DNA from: Planococcus sp. MSAK28401
Lineage (GTDB): Bacteria; Bacillota; Bacilli; Bacillales_A; Planococcaceae
Direction of reading: 5' to 3'
DNA: 64,000 nucleotides
Assembly: GCF_018283455.1 (NCBI RefSeq)
Contig: NZ_JAAMTH010000001.1
Span: 1,345,501-1,409,500 of the forward strand
Shown here: one piece after another, positions 9,140 through 18,652 of the stretch
How positions within the stretch are numbered: the stretch's first letter is position 1
How the letters are laid out: each line of letters starts with the position of its first letter
Notes under the pieces: generated by a model
Databases searched by the model: none
Seen by the model: only the letters and a program-made list of their open reading frames with translations
Told to the model about the DNA's origin: nothing
Translations under genes and position numbers: made by a program

Positions 9140-9619
9140 TTAGATGTGCTTCAATAAGGTTTCTGCAAACTTTTCAAGCCCGATGCGGTCTTCTTCTGTA
9201 AAGCGGGCAAGTTCCGGGCTATCGATGTCGAGCACGCCGTAAGCTTCGCCGTCTTTGAATAGCGGGACCACAATTTCAGAGCGGGAAGCAGCATCGCAGG
9301 CAATGTGGCCAGGAAAAGCATGGACGTCATCGATGAGCATCGTTTCATTTTTGTCGATGGCCGTGCCGCATACCCCTTTTCCGACTGGGATGCGGACGCA
9401 AGCAGGCATTCCCTGGAATGGGCCGAGGACAAGCTCGCCTTCTTCCATTAAATAAAATCCGACCCAGTTGATGCGGTCGAGGAACTGGCCAAGCAATGCC
9501 GAGGCGTTCGACAAATTGGCAATGCGGTTCGGTTCGCCCGCAAGCAAGGCGTCGAGTTGTTTATTCAGCAGATTGTATTGTTCTTCGCGTGTGCCGCTGT
9601 AAGTGGATGTAGCAAACAT
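9140..9619 (-). CDS. Free methionine-(R)-sulfoxide reductase, GAF domain (YtsP/fRMsr)
   Basis: A 159-residue GAF-domain enzyme that reduces free methionine-R-sulfoxide with electrons from thioredoxin. The three cysteines of this family are in place: C74 in PACVRIP, C84 in GVCGTA and C108 in HIACDAASRSE. The NWVGFY and VLDIDSP signatures flank them. It is cytoplasmic, with no signal or membrane segment. The B. subtilis homologue ytsP is also near rpsD. Here it converges on the methionine gamma-lyase gene, and the IS lies between them. Confidence 0.9.
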   Translation of the reverse strand: MFATSTYSGTREEQYNLLNKQLDALLAGEPNRIANLSNASALLGQFLDRINWVGFYLMEEGELVLGPFQGMPACVRIPVGKGVCGTAIDKNETMLIDDVHAFPGHIACDAASRSEIVVPLFKDGEAYGVLDIDSPELARFTEEDRIGLEKFAETLLKHI

Positions 9620-9648
9620 GGAATCATCTCATTTCTAAAAGTTTCTAT

Positions 9649-10449
9649 TTAATAGTGTTCAGTATAAAAGCGATCTGCGTATTTGTGCAAGCCTTCAGCA
9701 CTGTGGGCATCCGAACCGAAAACAAGCGGGATGCCGAGCTCTCGTGCATAGGCGATGTAAGGCTCCGGCGGATAAAATTCCAAGCAGCCTGGTTTCGATA
9801 AGCCTGCTGAATTGACGTCCAGTTCATAGCCGTGTTCTTTTATCATTCTCAGGATCTTGCGGATGCGGGCATCGTCATCGATTCGTTCCTGATGGACATG
9901 CTGGAATTTATGGCATAAAGTCGGGTGGCCGATGCGTTTCGGTTTATAGGGGCCGAGGTCCGCCAATATGGAAGCTTCGACCGTGTCATAATATAGATCA
10001 TAGACGGCCTGTACCGAACCCATGTCTTTTGCGAGTTCTATAAATACTTGTGCGCTGAAATCCGAACAGATCCAGCGGTCCTGATAGTGCAGGAAATGGA
10101 CCGACAGAATAGCGTCATCCAGTTTTGGGCCGGCGTGTTCGAGTAGTTGGGCGGTCTGTTTTTCGAACCCTTGAATAAAATCCACTTCCAGGCCGCTGCG
10201 GATCCGCATGCCCGGAGCTTGCGTTTTTACCTCGGCAAGCGCCTCGAAATAGGCGGGCAACTCGTCTATATTCATGCCGCTGTCTTGATCAGGCGTCGTA
10301 TCCGTAAAGCCGTCGGGTAACGGGGCATGCTCGGTAAAGCTGATGTCGGTAAATCCATTTTTTTCCGCTTTTTCGATATAGGCGTAAAAGGGATCGCTAG
10401 TACCGTGAGGGCAGAAAGGGGTATGAATATGGCCGTCGCGTTTATTCAT
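9649..10449 (-). CDS. hisJ: Histidinol-phosphatase, PHP family
   Basis: A 266-residue cytoplasmic PHP metallophosphatase for the histidine-biosynthesis step from histidinol phosphate to histidinol. The N-terminal metal-binding motif DGHIHTPFCPHG is at residues 4-15, the next (SFTEHAPLP) is near 38, and the C-terminal GSDAHS is near 249. I chose the ATG at 10449 because MNKRDGHIHT matches the family start and GGTGA precedes it; an ATG four codons upstream (10461) is an alternative. There is no his operon nearby, as for B. subtilis hisJ, which is likewise next to ezrA. Confidence 0.9.
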   Translation of the reverse strand: MNKRDGHIHTPFCPHGTSDPFYAYIEKAEKNGFTDISFTEHAPLPDGFTDTTPDQDSGMNIDELPAYFEALAEVKTQAPGMRIRSGLEVDFIQGFEKQTAQLLEHAGPKLDDAILSVHFLHYQDRWICSDFSAQVFIELAKDMGSVQAVYDLYYDTVEASILADLGPYKPKRIGHPTLCHKFQHVHQERIDDDARIRKILRMIKEHGYELDVNSAGLSKPGCLEFYPPEPYIAYARELGIPLVFGSDAHSAEGLHKYADRFYTEHY

Positions 10450-10599
10450 AAAGTTCACCATCTTTTCGATTTGATAAAATTATTCCCTGTTTTCTTCTAA
10501 TTTGGCAAACAAAAGAGTAGAATACATGTTAAAATAAAAGAATCATTAAACATACTTATGTAACCGGTAATGTATTTGGAACAGGGGGCTAAATGACTT

Positions 10600-12294
10600 A
10601 TGATGGAGTATATCATCATTGCGGTCATCATTCTATTGGCGCTGCTTATTATCGGCATGGTGTTTCGAAAAAAACACAATGCGGAAATTGAGCGTCTGGA
10701 ACAACTGAAACTGCAACTAAAAGAGAAACCAATTATGGAAGAACTTACTAAAGTGAAACAATTGAACTTGAATGGCCAGACAGAGGAAATGTTCGAGCGC
10801 TGGCGCAATAAATGGACTGAAATCATGGATGTCGACATCCCGAAAATAGACGCAACACTCTATGACGCAGAAGAATCGATCAAACGTTTTAATTTCCCGA
10901 AAGCTTCCAAGCTCGAAAAACAAGCTGAAGTGAAAATAGATGACGCTGACCAGCAAATTGCGGTCATTTTCGCAGAGCTGGACGAATTGATCGGCAGTGA
11001 AGAGAAGAACCGCAGTGAAATGGATTTGATCCAGGACAAATACGTCCGCGCCCGTAAAAACCTGCTCGCGCATAAATCTTCATACGGCGCAGCCGCTGAG
11101 CCTCTCGAAAAGCGCCTGGAATCATTTGTCCAGCGCTTTGAGGAATACGATCAGCTGACAGGTGAAGGCAACTATTTAAGAGCACGTGAGACGGTCATCA
11201 ATTTATCCGCAGACAGTTCACAAGCATTCATGCTGGTGGACGATATCCCAATGATGCTGACGGAAATCGATGAGAAAATTCCACAGGATTTGGCGCAGCT
11301 ACGTCAAGGCAAACAAGAAATGGAAGAGCAGTCGTATTACCTTAACCATCTTGGGTTGACCGAGAAAATCGAAGAAAGCGAACAAGAGCTGGCTGTCTTG
11401 AAAAAACAACTGGAAACCCTGGAAGTGACCGATAGCAACAACCGTGTCGACGAAATCAAGGACCGGATCGATGCCATGTACGACCTGCTTGAAAAAGAAG
11501 TGGCGGCAAAGCATTATATCGACCAGCATCTCATGGATACCGAGCGCCATCTGCAAGTGGTCGCGCGCGATACCCAGGAACTGGAAGAAGAAAGCCGTTA
11601 CGTGCAGCATAGCTACAAAATAACGGATCAGGAAGCGGCGATTCCGAAAACCTGCCTAGAGAAAGTCGAGCAGCTGGCGAAGCGTTTCGAACTATTGTCG
11701 AACCGACTGGAAGAAGACCAATCGGCCTACTCGAGCCTTCAGGACGAACTGATGCATATCCGTGAAGATTTAACGATTGTCGATTCCACACAGATGGACT
11801 TTACCGATGCGTTGAAAAACCTGCGCGTCGAGGAAAACAAAGCCCGTATTCATGTGGAAGAACTGAGACGCCGCCTTCAGGAAACGGATCGCATGCTGCA
11901 TAAAGCGAATATCCCCGGCATTCCGGAAGATATGGATGTCCGCCTCGAGGAAGCGGAGGAGCATTTGTTTGTGGCAATGCGTGCGCTCCGTGAAGTGCCC
12001 CTTAATATGAAACTAGTCGATAATTATATGGAGCAGGCAGAAACCAGTATTACGGATGTGGAGATCAAAGCAAAAGAAATGGTCGAAAACGTCTTGCTGG
12101 TGGAACGCATCATCCAGTACGGAAACCGTTACCGGAAGACGAACCCACAGCTTCACGCCCATCTTTTGGAAGCCGAGGAATCGTTCCGCCAAATGCGCTA
12201 TACGAAATCGCTCGAAGAAGCGGCGACAGCTGTTGAGAATTTCGAACCCGGTTCGATGAAACGGATTGAAGTGCTCGTAAAAGATAAGGACTAA
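10600..12294 (+). CDS. ezrA: Septation ring formation regulator EzrA
   Basis: A 564-residue membrane protein that binds FtsZ, prevents extra Z-rings and helps coordinate septal wall synthesis. One N-terminal transmembrane helix (about residues 3-22, extracellular N-terminus) is followed by a short charged region and then long acidic coiled-coil, spectrin-like repeats to the C-terminus. Length is that of the Bacillales family. Start at 10600 (two adjacent ATGs) with GGGGG upstream. It is monocistronic, with a clear terminator after the stop. The position next to hisJ and upstream of nifS-like/thiI matches Bacillus. Confidence 0.96.
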   Translation: MMEYIIIAVIILLALLIIGMVFRKKHNAEIERLEQLKLQLKEKPIMEELTKVKQLNLNGQTEEMFERWRNKWTEIMDVDIPKIDATLYDAEESIKRFNFPKASKLEKQAEVKIDDADQQIAVIFAELDELIGSEEKNRSEMDLIQDKYVRARKNLLAHKSSYGAAAEPLEKRLESFVQRFEEYDQLTGEGNYLRARETVINLSADSSQAFMLVDDIPMMLTEIDEKIPQDLAQLRQGKQEMEEQSYYLNHLGLTEKIEESEQELAVLKKQLETLEVTDSNNRVDEIKDRIDAMYDLLEKEVAAKHYIDQHLMDTERHLQVVARDTQELEEESRYVQHSYKITDQEAAIPKTCLEKVEQLAKRFELLSNRLEEDQSAYSSLQDELMHIREDLTIVDSTQMDFTDALKNLRVEENKARIHVEELRRRLQETDRMLHKANIPGIPEDMDVRLEEAEEHLFVAMRALREVPLNMKLVDNYMEQAETSITDVEIKAKEMVENVLLVERIIQYGNRYRKTNPQLHAHLLEAEESFRQMRYTKSLEEAATAVENFEPGSMKRIEVLVKDKD

Positions 12295-12303
12295 GAAAAT
12301 AAC

Positions 12304-12338
12304 GAAACCACCAGCAGACGAGCTGGTGGTTTTCTTTT
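12304..12338 (+). terminator. Terminator after ezrA
   Basis: Stem AAACCACCAGC / GCTGGTGGTTT with a six-base loop, followed by TTCTTTT. Confidence 0.88.
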
Positions 12339-12351
12339 CGGAGGGATTGCA

Positions 12352-13464
12352 ATGATTTATTTGGATAATAGCGCAACGACCGAACCCGACCCGCAAGTGC
12401 TCGAAACCTTTGTCAAGGCGAGCAGCCGCTATTTCGCAAATCCAGCTTCGCTTCACCGATTGGGAAATGAAGCGGAAGATTTGCTTGAATCGGCGCGCAG
12501 CCAGATCAAAGGCCTGCTCGGTTATGAGCGAGTCATTTTCACATCTGGAGGCACCGAAGCGAATAACTTGGCGATACGCGGTGCGGCTTATGCCAATCAA
12601 GAAAAAGGCCGCCACATCATCTCGTGCAAAACCGAGCATCCATCGGTTTTGGAACCCTTGAAGAAACTGGAAAAAGAAGGATTTGAAATTACCCTGCTGT
12701 CAGTCGATCGGAAAGGCGCGATCGATCTTGCTGAACTGCAGCAGGCGCTTCGGGAAGATACGATATTGGTCAGCTTGATGCAGGTCAATAATGAAATCGG
12801 CACGATTCATCCGCTGTCAGCTATTCGGCGCATGCTTAACAACCACCGTGCGCTGTTTCATGTCGATGCAGTGCAAGGCGCCGGCAAACTGCCGCTTGAT
12901 GAGCAGGAGATGCCGGATTTATTGACTGTCTCTGCACACAAACTTCATGGATTGAAAAACAGCGGGATCCTGGCCGTCAATAAAGCGCAACTCGAGCCAA
13001 TCCTGTTCGGGGGCGGCCAAGAAGGCGGGCTTCGCAGCGGGACAGTCTCGGTTCCGAACGCTGCAGCACTGGCAAAAGCGTTGCGCCTTGCAACACCAAA
13101 GCCTGATCATCTACAATGGAATGCGGAATTGCGCAGCTTTTTCTCTGGATACAAAGACATTTACATCGTCAGCCCATCCGGCGCCGCGCCGCATATCCTG
13201 GCGGTGGCGATCGCTGGCATGCGCGGGGAGACTTTGGTCGGCGCGCTGCAGCAAGAAGGCGTCATCGTCTCCACTTCGAGTGCCTGTTCTTCCAAGAACA
13301 AGCAGGCAAGCCACGTCATTGAAGCGATCGGCTTGCCGCGCGAATACCGGGACGGCACGATCCGCATCAGCTTCGGCGCCGTGACCAGCCACGAAGACAT
13401 CATCGAATTGAAGAAACGTTTCCATAAAGCGCATCAAACGATCAAAGGAGTCGAACAATCATGA
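12352..13464 (+). CDS. Cysteine desulfurase, NifS/IscS-like (partner of ThiI)
   Basis: A 370-residue PLP enzyme that takes sulfur from cysteine as a persulfide. PLP lysine is K197 in SAHKLHGLKNSG, the active-site cysteine is C312 in STSSACSSKNK, and the N-terminus MIYLDNSATT is typical. It overlaps thiI by four bases (ATGA), so the two are translationally coupled. In B. subtilis the equivalent dedicated desulfurase (NifZ) feeds ThiI for 4-thiouridine in tRNA, and that role is inferred here from context. Confidence 0.94.
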   Translation: MIYLDNSATTEPDPQVLETFVKASSRYFANPASLHRLGNEAEDLLESARSQIKGLLGYERVIFTSGGTEANNLAIRGAAYANQEKGRHIISCKTEHPSVLEPLKKLEKEGFEITLLSVDRKGAIDLAELQQALREDTILVSLMQVNNEIGTIHPLSAIRRMLNNHRALFHVDAVQGAGKLPLDEQEMPDLLTVSAHKLHGLKNSGILAVNKAQLEPILFGGGQEGGLRSGTVSVPNAAALAKALRLATPKPDHLQWNAELRSFFSGYKDIYIVSPSGAAPHILAVAIAGMRGETLVGALQQEGVIVSTSSACSSKNKQASHVIEAIGLPREYRDGTIRISFGAVTSHEDIIELKKRFHKAHQTIKGVEQS

Positions 13465-14663
13465 AAACCAACCAAATTCTTATCCGCTACGGCGAGCTGT
13501 CGACAAAAGGCCGCAACCGAAAAGCGTTCATCTCACGGCTTCGCAATAATATCCAGACTTTGTTCGCAGGTACGCCGACTTTGCGCATCAAAGCAGAACG
13601 TGACCGAATGTTCTTGTTCTGCGACGACGAACAAGGCATGGAAGACATTGTGTCTCGCCTGCCTTACGTGTTCGGTATCCAGTCGTTTAGCCCTGTGACA
13701 CAGACCAGCCTGGAATTGGATGATATGAAGCATACCGCTTTAGCGATCGTCAGCAAGATGGATACCAAGGACAAGAGCTTTAAAGTTTCCGTCAAAAGGC
13801 CGAATAAGGAATTTCCTTACGAAAAACCGGAGATCATGCGCACAATCGGGGGGTATGTACTCGGCAATACACCCGAACTGACAGTCGCCATGAGAAACCC
13901 TGACATCGACTTGAATGTCGAAATCCGCCAAGACGCCGCTTATATGATGGCTGAAACGATCCAAGGCGCAGCCGGCTTGCCGATCGGCGCAGGCGGCAGG
14001 GCGCTCTTGATGTTATCAGGCGGCATTGACAGCCCTGTCGCTGGCTATCATATGCTGAAGCGCGGAGTAAGGCTTGAACTGATTCACTTCTTCAGCCCGC
14101 CGTTTACGACGGAGCGCGCAAAAGAGAAAGTGCTCGATCTCGCGGAGAAATTGAGCGGCTTCGGAGCTCCCGTCACCTTGCACATCATCCCATTCACAGA
14201 AATTCAGCAGGAAGTCCATAAACAGGTGCCGGATAATATCACGATGACATCCACGCGCCGAATGATGATGCGCATAGCGGACGCCGTGCGCGCAAAAACG
14301 GACGCTAAAGCAATCATCACTGGCGAAAGCCTCGGCCAAGTCGCCAGCCAGACGCTTGAAAGTCTGCAGGCGATCAACGCTGTGACAAATACGCCGATTT
14401 TACGTCCCTTGATCGCACAGGACAAACTCGAAATTATTGAAACGGCGCAAGCCATCGGCACATACGATATTTCCATCCGGCCATTTGAGGATTGCTGCAC
14501 GATCTTCACGCCGGCCAATCCGAAAACGAAACCGAAAACGGATAAAGTGGAGCATTACGAGAGTTTTGTATCATTTGACGAGATGATCGATCGAGCGGTA
14601 GCCGAGCGCGAGATCATCGAATTCCCAAGAAACAAACAACAGCGTTTCGAAGATTTGCTGTAA
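13461..14663 (+). CDS. thiI: tRNA 4-thiouridine synthase ThiI
   Basis: A 400-residue cytoplasmic enzyme that adenylates U8 of tRNA and inserts sulfur to make s4U. The order is an N-terminal ferredoxin-like domain, THUMP domain (about residues 60-165) and PP-loop ATPase with LSGGIDSPVAG at 185-195. The protein ends soon after the PP-loop domain: like other Firmicutes ThiI it has no C-terminal rhodanese domain, so sulfur must come through the coupled NifS-like enzyme directly. Followed by a strong terminator. Confidence 0.96.
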   Translation: MKTNQILIRYGELSTKGRNRKAFISRLRNNIQTLFAGTPTLRIKAERDRMFLFCDDEQGMEDIVSRLPYVFGIQSFSPVTQTSLELDDMKHTALAIVSKMDTKDKSFKVSVKRPNKEFPYEKPEIMRTIGGYVLGNTPELTVAMRNPDIDLNVEIRQDAAYMMAETIQGAAGLPIGAGGRALLMLSGGIDSPVAGYHMLKRGVRLELIHFFSPPFTTERAKEKVLDLAEKLSGFGAPVTLHIIPFTEIQQEVHKQVPDNITMTSTRRMMMRIADAVRAKTDAKAIITGESLGQVASQTLESLQAINAVTNTPILRPLIAQDKLEIIETAQAIGTYDISIRPFEDCCTIFTPANPKTKPKTDKVEHYESFVSFDEMIDRAVAEREIIEFPRNKQQRFEDLL

Positions 14664-14679
14664 TCCGATTCATTCGAAT

Positions 14680-14722
14680 AGCCCAGCCAAGAACAAGCAT
14701 CCTGTTCTTGGCTGGGCTTTTG
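14680..14722 (+). terminator. Terminator after thiI
   Basis: A long perfect stem (AGCCCAGCCAAGAACA and complement) with a loop of about seven bases, followed by TTTTG. Confidence 0.92.
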
Positions 14723-14860
14723 TAATGAAGAGAATTCATTATTCTATTAGAACAATCACTTGAAATATGGATATTGGTTTTAGATGGAAATGAATGGAGA
14801 CAAAACAAACAAGCAGGAAAATCAACCACATTTAAGGGCTCTTTATTTTAAATAATTATT

Positions 14861-14888
14861 TTGAATAATTAAATATTTATTGTATAAT
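14861..14888 (+). promoter_or_regulatory. Putative promoter of the acyl-CoA synthetase gene
   Basis: TTGAAT (14861-14866), 16-base spacer, TATAAT (14883-14888). It lies in a very AT-rich 200-base stretch with imperfect AATAATT repeats that holds no gene I can support. Confidence 0.6.
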
Positions 14889-14931
14889 AATATAAGAATA
14901 ATATTAGTTCATTGGCAAAGGGGAGATTGGA

Positions 14932-16506
14932 ATGAAACGCGAACAATTGCTGGCACCTGAAAACTATAATTTGGTGGAGGAATTCGAACGCTTTGCGACA
15001 GGAGATGGGCGCAAGGCGATCATTTGGGAAAATGACCAAGGGGAAAAGAAAGACCTTACATATGACGATTTGATCCAACAAGCGAACCGTGCAGCGAACA
15101 GCTTCGAGAAAGCGGGCCTTAAAAAAGGCGATGTCGTATTGGTCATGGTGCCTCGCCTCATTGAAGCCTATGTTGTCTACACAGGGGCATTGAAAGCAGG
15201 GCTCGTGGTCATTCCAAGTTCTGAAATGCTGCGGGCGAAAGACATCTCTTACCGGCTGAATCATAGCGAAGCCAAAGCGGTCATTGCGTATGAACCGTTT
15301 CTGGGCCAGTTCGAGGGAGTGGCGGAAATGTATGGGCTGACGAATTTCGTCATCGGCCAAGGATCGGATTCCTGGATTTCATTGACTGACGAAATGGCTT
15401 CAGCTTCTGATCGTTACGAAGCGGCGCCGACCAAGAATGATGATATGGCGTTTCTTTCTTATACATCGGGGACGACCGGCAATCCCAAAGGCGTGGTCCA
15501 TAGCCATGGCTGGGCGTACGCACATTTGCGCACCTCAGCAGAGCATTGGCTCGGGGCAAAAACAGGCGATTTGGTGTGGGCGACGGCGAGCCCGGGCTGG
15601 CAAAAATGGATCTGGAGCCCGTTCCTTGCGACACTTGGAAGCGGAGCGACGGCATTTGTCTATAACGGCAAATTCGACCCGGCACTATACTTGGAGTTGC
15701 TGGAACAGCGGAAAATCAATGTGCTATGCTGCACGCCGACAGAATACCGCCTGATGGCCAAGCAGAAAGATTTGGCGAAATATGATTTGAGCGCGCTCCA
15801 CAGTGCCGTCTCGGCCGGTGAGCCATTGAATGCGGAAGTGATCGATGTGTTCCGGAAGCATTTCGATTTGGATGTGCGCGACGGGTATGGGCAGACTGAA
15901 AATACATTGCTTGTGGGCACGATGAAAGGCACAGAAGGGCGCACAGGCTCGATGGGCAAACCGACGCCAGGCAACCGGGTGGAAATCATCGACGATAACG
16001 GCGAGCCTTGTCCAATCGGAGAAGTCGGGGACATCGCTGTGCACGTCGAGACGCCGGCCTTGTTCAAGGAATATTTCAAAGACGCCGAGCGGACGCAAAT
16101 GCAGTTCCGCGGTGATTATTATGTAACGGGCGACAAAGCGTCGAAAGACGAAGACGGCTTTTTCTGGTTTGAAGGGCGCGGCGATGACATCATCATTTCC
16201 TCAGGCTACACGATCGGGCCGTTCGAAGTAGAAGATGCGCTCGTTAAGCATCCTGCCGTGCAAGAATGTGCCGTCGTCGGTTCGCCAGATGAAATCCGTG
16301 GGACGATCGTCAAAGCATTCGTCGTCTTGACTGAAGGACATGAAGGCGGAGAAGAGCTCATTACGGAACTCCAAAACCACGTAAAGGAATTGACGGCGCC
16401 GTATAAATATCCGCGTGCGGTCGAGTTCCGCAGCGAGTTGCCAAAAACCGCATCCGGCAAGATCCGCCGCGTCGAACTGCGGCAAGCCGAAAACGCAAAA
16501 AAATAA
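14932..16506 (+). CDS. Acyl-CoA synthetase (AMP-forming), YtcI-like
   Basis: A 524-residue ANL-superfamily enzyme that activates a carboxylic acid to its acyl-AMP and then acyl-CoA. The A3 motif YTSGTTGNPKG is near residue 180, the A5-type YGQTEN near 322, YVTGDKASKDEDGFFWFEGR near 400 with RGDDIIISSGY, and the A10 lysine is in PKTASGKIRR near 510. It resembles medium-chain/acetyl-CoA-synthetase-like proteins and B. subtilis YtcI, which also follows thiI. The chain length used cannot be read from sequence. GGGGAGA lies seven bases upstream of the ATG. Confidence 0.9.
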   Translation: MKREQLLAPENYNLVEEFERFATGDGRKAIIWENDQGEKKDLTYDDLIQQANRAANSFEKAGLKKGDVVLVMVPRLIEAYVVYTGALKAGLVVIPSSEMLRAKDISYRLNHSEAKAVIAYEPFLGQFEGVAEMYGLTNFVIGQGSDSWISLTDEMASASDRYEAAPTKNDDMAFLSYTSGTTGNPKGVVHSHGWAYAHLRTSAEHWLGAKTGDLVWATASPGWQKWIWSPFLATLGSGATAFVYNGKFDPALYLELLEQRKINVLCCTPTEYRLMAKQKDLAKYDLSALHSAVSAGEPLNAEVIDVFRKHFDLDVRDGYGQTENTLLVGTMKGTEGRTGSMGKPTPGNRVEIIDDNGEPCPIGEVGDIAVHVETPALFKEYFKDAERTQMQFRGDYYVTGDKASKDEDGFFWFEGRGDDIIISSGYTIGPFEVEDALVKHPAVQECAVVGSPDEIRGTIVKAFVVLTEGHEGGEELITELQNHVKELTAPYKYPRAVEFRSELPKTASGKIRRVELRQAENAKK

Positions 16507-16516
16507 TATTTTAGCC

Positions 16517-16545
16517 AAAAGCCTCCGTAAGTATCGGGGGCTTTT
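16517..16545 (+). terminator. Terminator after the acyl-CoA synthetase gene
   Basis: Stem AAAAGCCTCCG / CGGGGGCTTTT with one G-U pair and a T-rich end. Confidence 0.75.
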
Positions 16546-16633
16546 GCTGTATTTACTTTCCAATAGGGCAGGCATATAATGGGTCTATTATTTCGTGAAT
16601 AAAAATAATTTAAGAATGGTGCGCGATGCGAAG

Positions 16634-17566
16634 ATGACTGATGAGAAAAAAGGGACATTGTTGACGATTTTGACTTACACGATTTGGGGATTTCTCCCGA
16701 TATTCTGGAAGCAAGTCGACCATGTGCCCGCTGATGAATTATTGGCTGGCCGTATTTTTTGGGCGTTTTGGCTGACGCTTGGCTTTATTGTGCTGACAGG
16801 GGGCGGCAAGCGGTTTATGGATGATGTAAAGTCTTTGTGGAAATCGAAGAAAACCTTCTTCCTGCTGATGCTTGCTTCGTTCCTGATTTCGGCCAACTGG
16901 TTTTTCTATATATATGCCGTGACCAACGACCGGATCGTTGAAACCAGCCTCGGCTATTACATCAATCCGCTGATTTCCGTGCTGCTCGGCTCGTTCTTTT
17001 TAAAGGAAAAGCTGTCGCCAGCCGTGAAAATTGCATTCGTACTTGCCGCAATCGGCGTCTCGGTCATTACGATTTCCTATGGGACGCTGCCTTGGCTGGC
17101 GCTTGGCATGGCATTCAGCTTTGCGTTCTACGGATTGATCAAGAAGACCATTCAATTGAATGCGCTGAGGGGGCTCGCGATCGAGACGCTGTTCGTATTG
17201 CCGTTTGCGACCGCTTACTACATCTATTTGTTTTCGATCGACCGTGCGGCATTTCTGCATAGCGGGGTGTCGACCGACTTGCTCGTCATCCTCAGTGGTT
17301 TCCTGACTGCTTTGCCGCTATTGCTATTCGCCATGGGCGCGCCGCTCATTCCGTTGTATATGATCGGCTTCCTTCAATACATTGCCCCGAGCTTGATGCT
17401 GTTGATCGGCGTCTTTCTGTACGGGGAGCAGTTCGGCTTGATATCGGTCATTTCCTTCTCGTTCATCTGGAGTGCCTTGATCCTATTTACCGGCTCAAAA
17501 ATCATGGAGGCCAGGCGGACGAGAAAGAACCGCCATTTAGTTGGTGCCGAATTTAGCGGAAAGTGA
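16634..17566 (+). CDS. rarD: EamA-family transporter, RarD type
   Basis: A 310-residue integral membrane protein with about ten predicted helices in two EamA repeats. The RarD hallmark LTYTIWGFLPIFWK lies near the start, SANWFFYIYAV is near residue 82, and GxxQYIAPS is near 265. It is a drug/metabolite-superfamily permease of unknown substrate; the name RarD comes from chloramphenicol-sensitivity studies of relatives. I chose the ATG at 16634 (MTDEKKGT) because it matches the family start. A GTG at 16595 in frame adds 13 residues, and neither start has a strong ribosome-binding site. Confidence 0.85.
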   Translation: MTDEKKGTLLTILTYTIWGFLPIFWKQVDHVPADELLAGRIFWAFWLTLGFIVLTGGGKRFMDDVKSLWKSKKTFFLLMLASFLISANWFFYIYAVTNDRIVETSLGYYINPLISVLLGSFFLKEKLSPAVKIAFVLAAIGVSVITISYGTLPWLALGMAFSFAFYGLIKKTIQLNALRGLAIETLFVLPFATAYYIYLFSIDRAAFLHSGVSTDLLVILSGFLTALPLLLFAMGAPLIPLYMIGFLQYIAPSLMLLIGVFLYGEQFGLISVISFSFIWSALILFTGSKIMEARRTRKNRHLVGAEFSGK

Positions 17567-17624
17567 AACATTTTGAATGCTATGCCGTATAGTTAAATGG
17601 AATACTTAAGGAGGGAACTGAAAC

Positions 17625-18638
17625 ATGATGAACACAAAACGATGGATCGCCTTACTGGCCGCTGCTGCCTTGCTGGTGATATCTCTAGTCATTAACTCGG
17701 CCTTTTCAGTGCTGCAGTCGGATTTCACTTCGGGCTTTGACGATTGGACAGGCATGGAACAGACGGCTTTAAGCGAACAAGTGGTTGAATCAGGCGATGC
17801 TTCCAACCGGATTGCCGTGTTGAACGTGGACGGAGCGATCCAGGATACGGGAGAAGCTTCCGTTTTTGCCGCTGCCGGCTATAACCATGATTTGTTCATG
17901 GAGCAATTGCAAGCTGTTAAGGAAGACAGCAGCGTCAAAGGCGTTGTCTTGAAAGTCAATTCACCTGGGGGAGGGGTCGTTGAGTCTGCGCAGATTCACG
18001 ACAAGATTAAGGAAATCCAGGAAGAAACCGGCAAGCCGCTTTACGTTTCGATGGGCGCAATGGCTGCCTCAGGCGGTTATTATATTGCCGCACCGGCTGA
18101 AAAGATCTTTGTCAGCGAAGAAACTTTGACAGGATCAATCGGCGTCATCATGCAAAGCGTCAATTATGGCGAACTTGCTGAACGCTACGGCGTGGATTTT
18201 GTCACCATCAAATCGGGGCCATATAAAGACATTTTGAGCCCAACGCGTGAAATGACAGATGACGAGCGTGCCCTCTTGCAAGAGATGCTCGATAGTTCTT
18301 ATGAGGAATTCGTTGATGTCATCGAAGAAGGGCGCGACATGACGGAAGCAGAAGTAAAAAAATATGCGGATGGGCGCATCATGAACGGCCGCCAAGCGGT
18401 TGAAGCGAACCTGGCGGATGATTTCGGCTTTGAAGAAGATGTCATCCAGGCAATGCGCGATGATTTCGATTTAGCAGGCGGCGAAGTCTTTGAATATGGT
18501 GCCGGTGACGACTGGTCTTCACTCTTTGCGATGAAGGCAGGATCATTCTTCGGCATGGACATGGAAACGAAGTTCATCTCGGATATGCTGTCCCAAAATA
18601 GCGGGCCGCGCATGATGTATCTATACGGTGAAAACTAA
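17625..18638 (+). CDS. sppA: Signal peptide peptidase SppA
   Basis: A 337-residue membrane-anchored serine protease of the S49 family that degrades released signal peptides. One N-terminal helix (about residues 6-27) anchors it with the catalytic domain outside. The catalytic serine is in MGAMAASGGYY (near residue 150) and the general-base lysine in IKSGPYKDILSP (near 200), the Ser-Lys dyad of the short Bacillus-type SppA. AAGGAGG precedes the start. It is followed 14 bases later by an RDD-domain gene, the same pair as sppA-yteJ in B. subtilis. Confidence 0.94.
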   Translation: MMNTKRWIALLAAAALLVISLVINSAFSVLQSDFTSGFDDWTGMEQTALSEQVVESGDASNRIAVLNVDGAIQDTGEASVFAAAGYNHDLFMEQLQAVKEDSSVKGVVLKVNSPGGGVVESAQIHDKIKEIQEETGKPLYVSMGAMAASGGYYIAAPAEKIFVSEETLTGSIGVIMQSVNYGELAERYGVDFVTIKSGPYKDILSPTREMTDDERALLQEMLDSSYEEFVDVIEEGRDMTEAEVKKYADGRIMNGRQAVEANLADDFGFEEDVIQAMRDDFDLAGGEVFEYGAGDDWSSLFAMKAGSFFGMDMETKFISDMLSQNSGPRMMYLYGEN

Positions 18639-18652
18639 GGAGGTGGAGAAGC

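Noticed and set aside
14723-14860. AT-rich region before the acyl-CoA synthetase gene as a possible small gene or origin-like element
   Set aside because: No frame with a ribosome site, no DnaA-box cluster; best read as promoter-upstream sequence.
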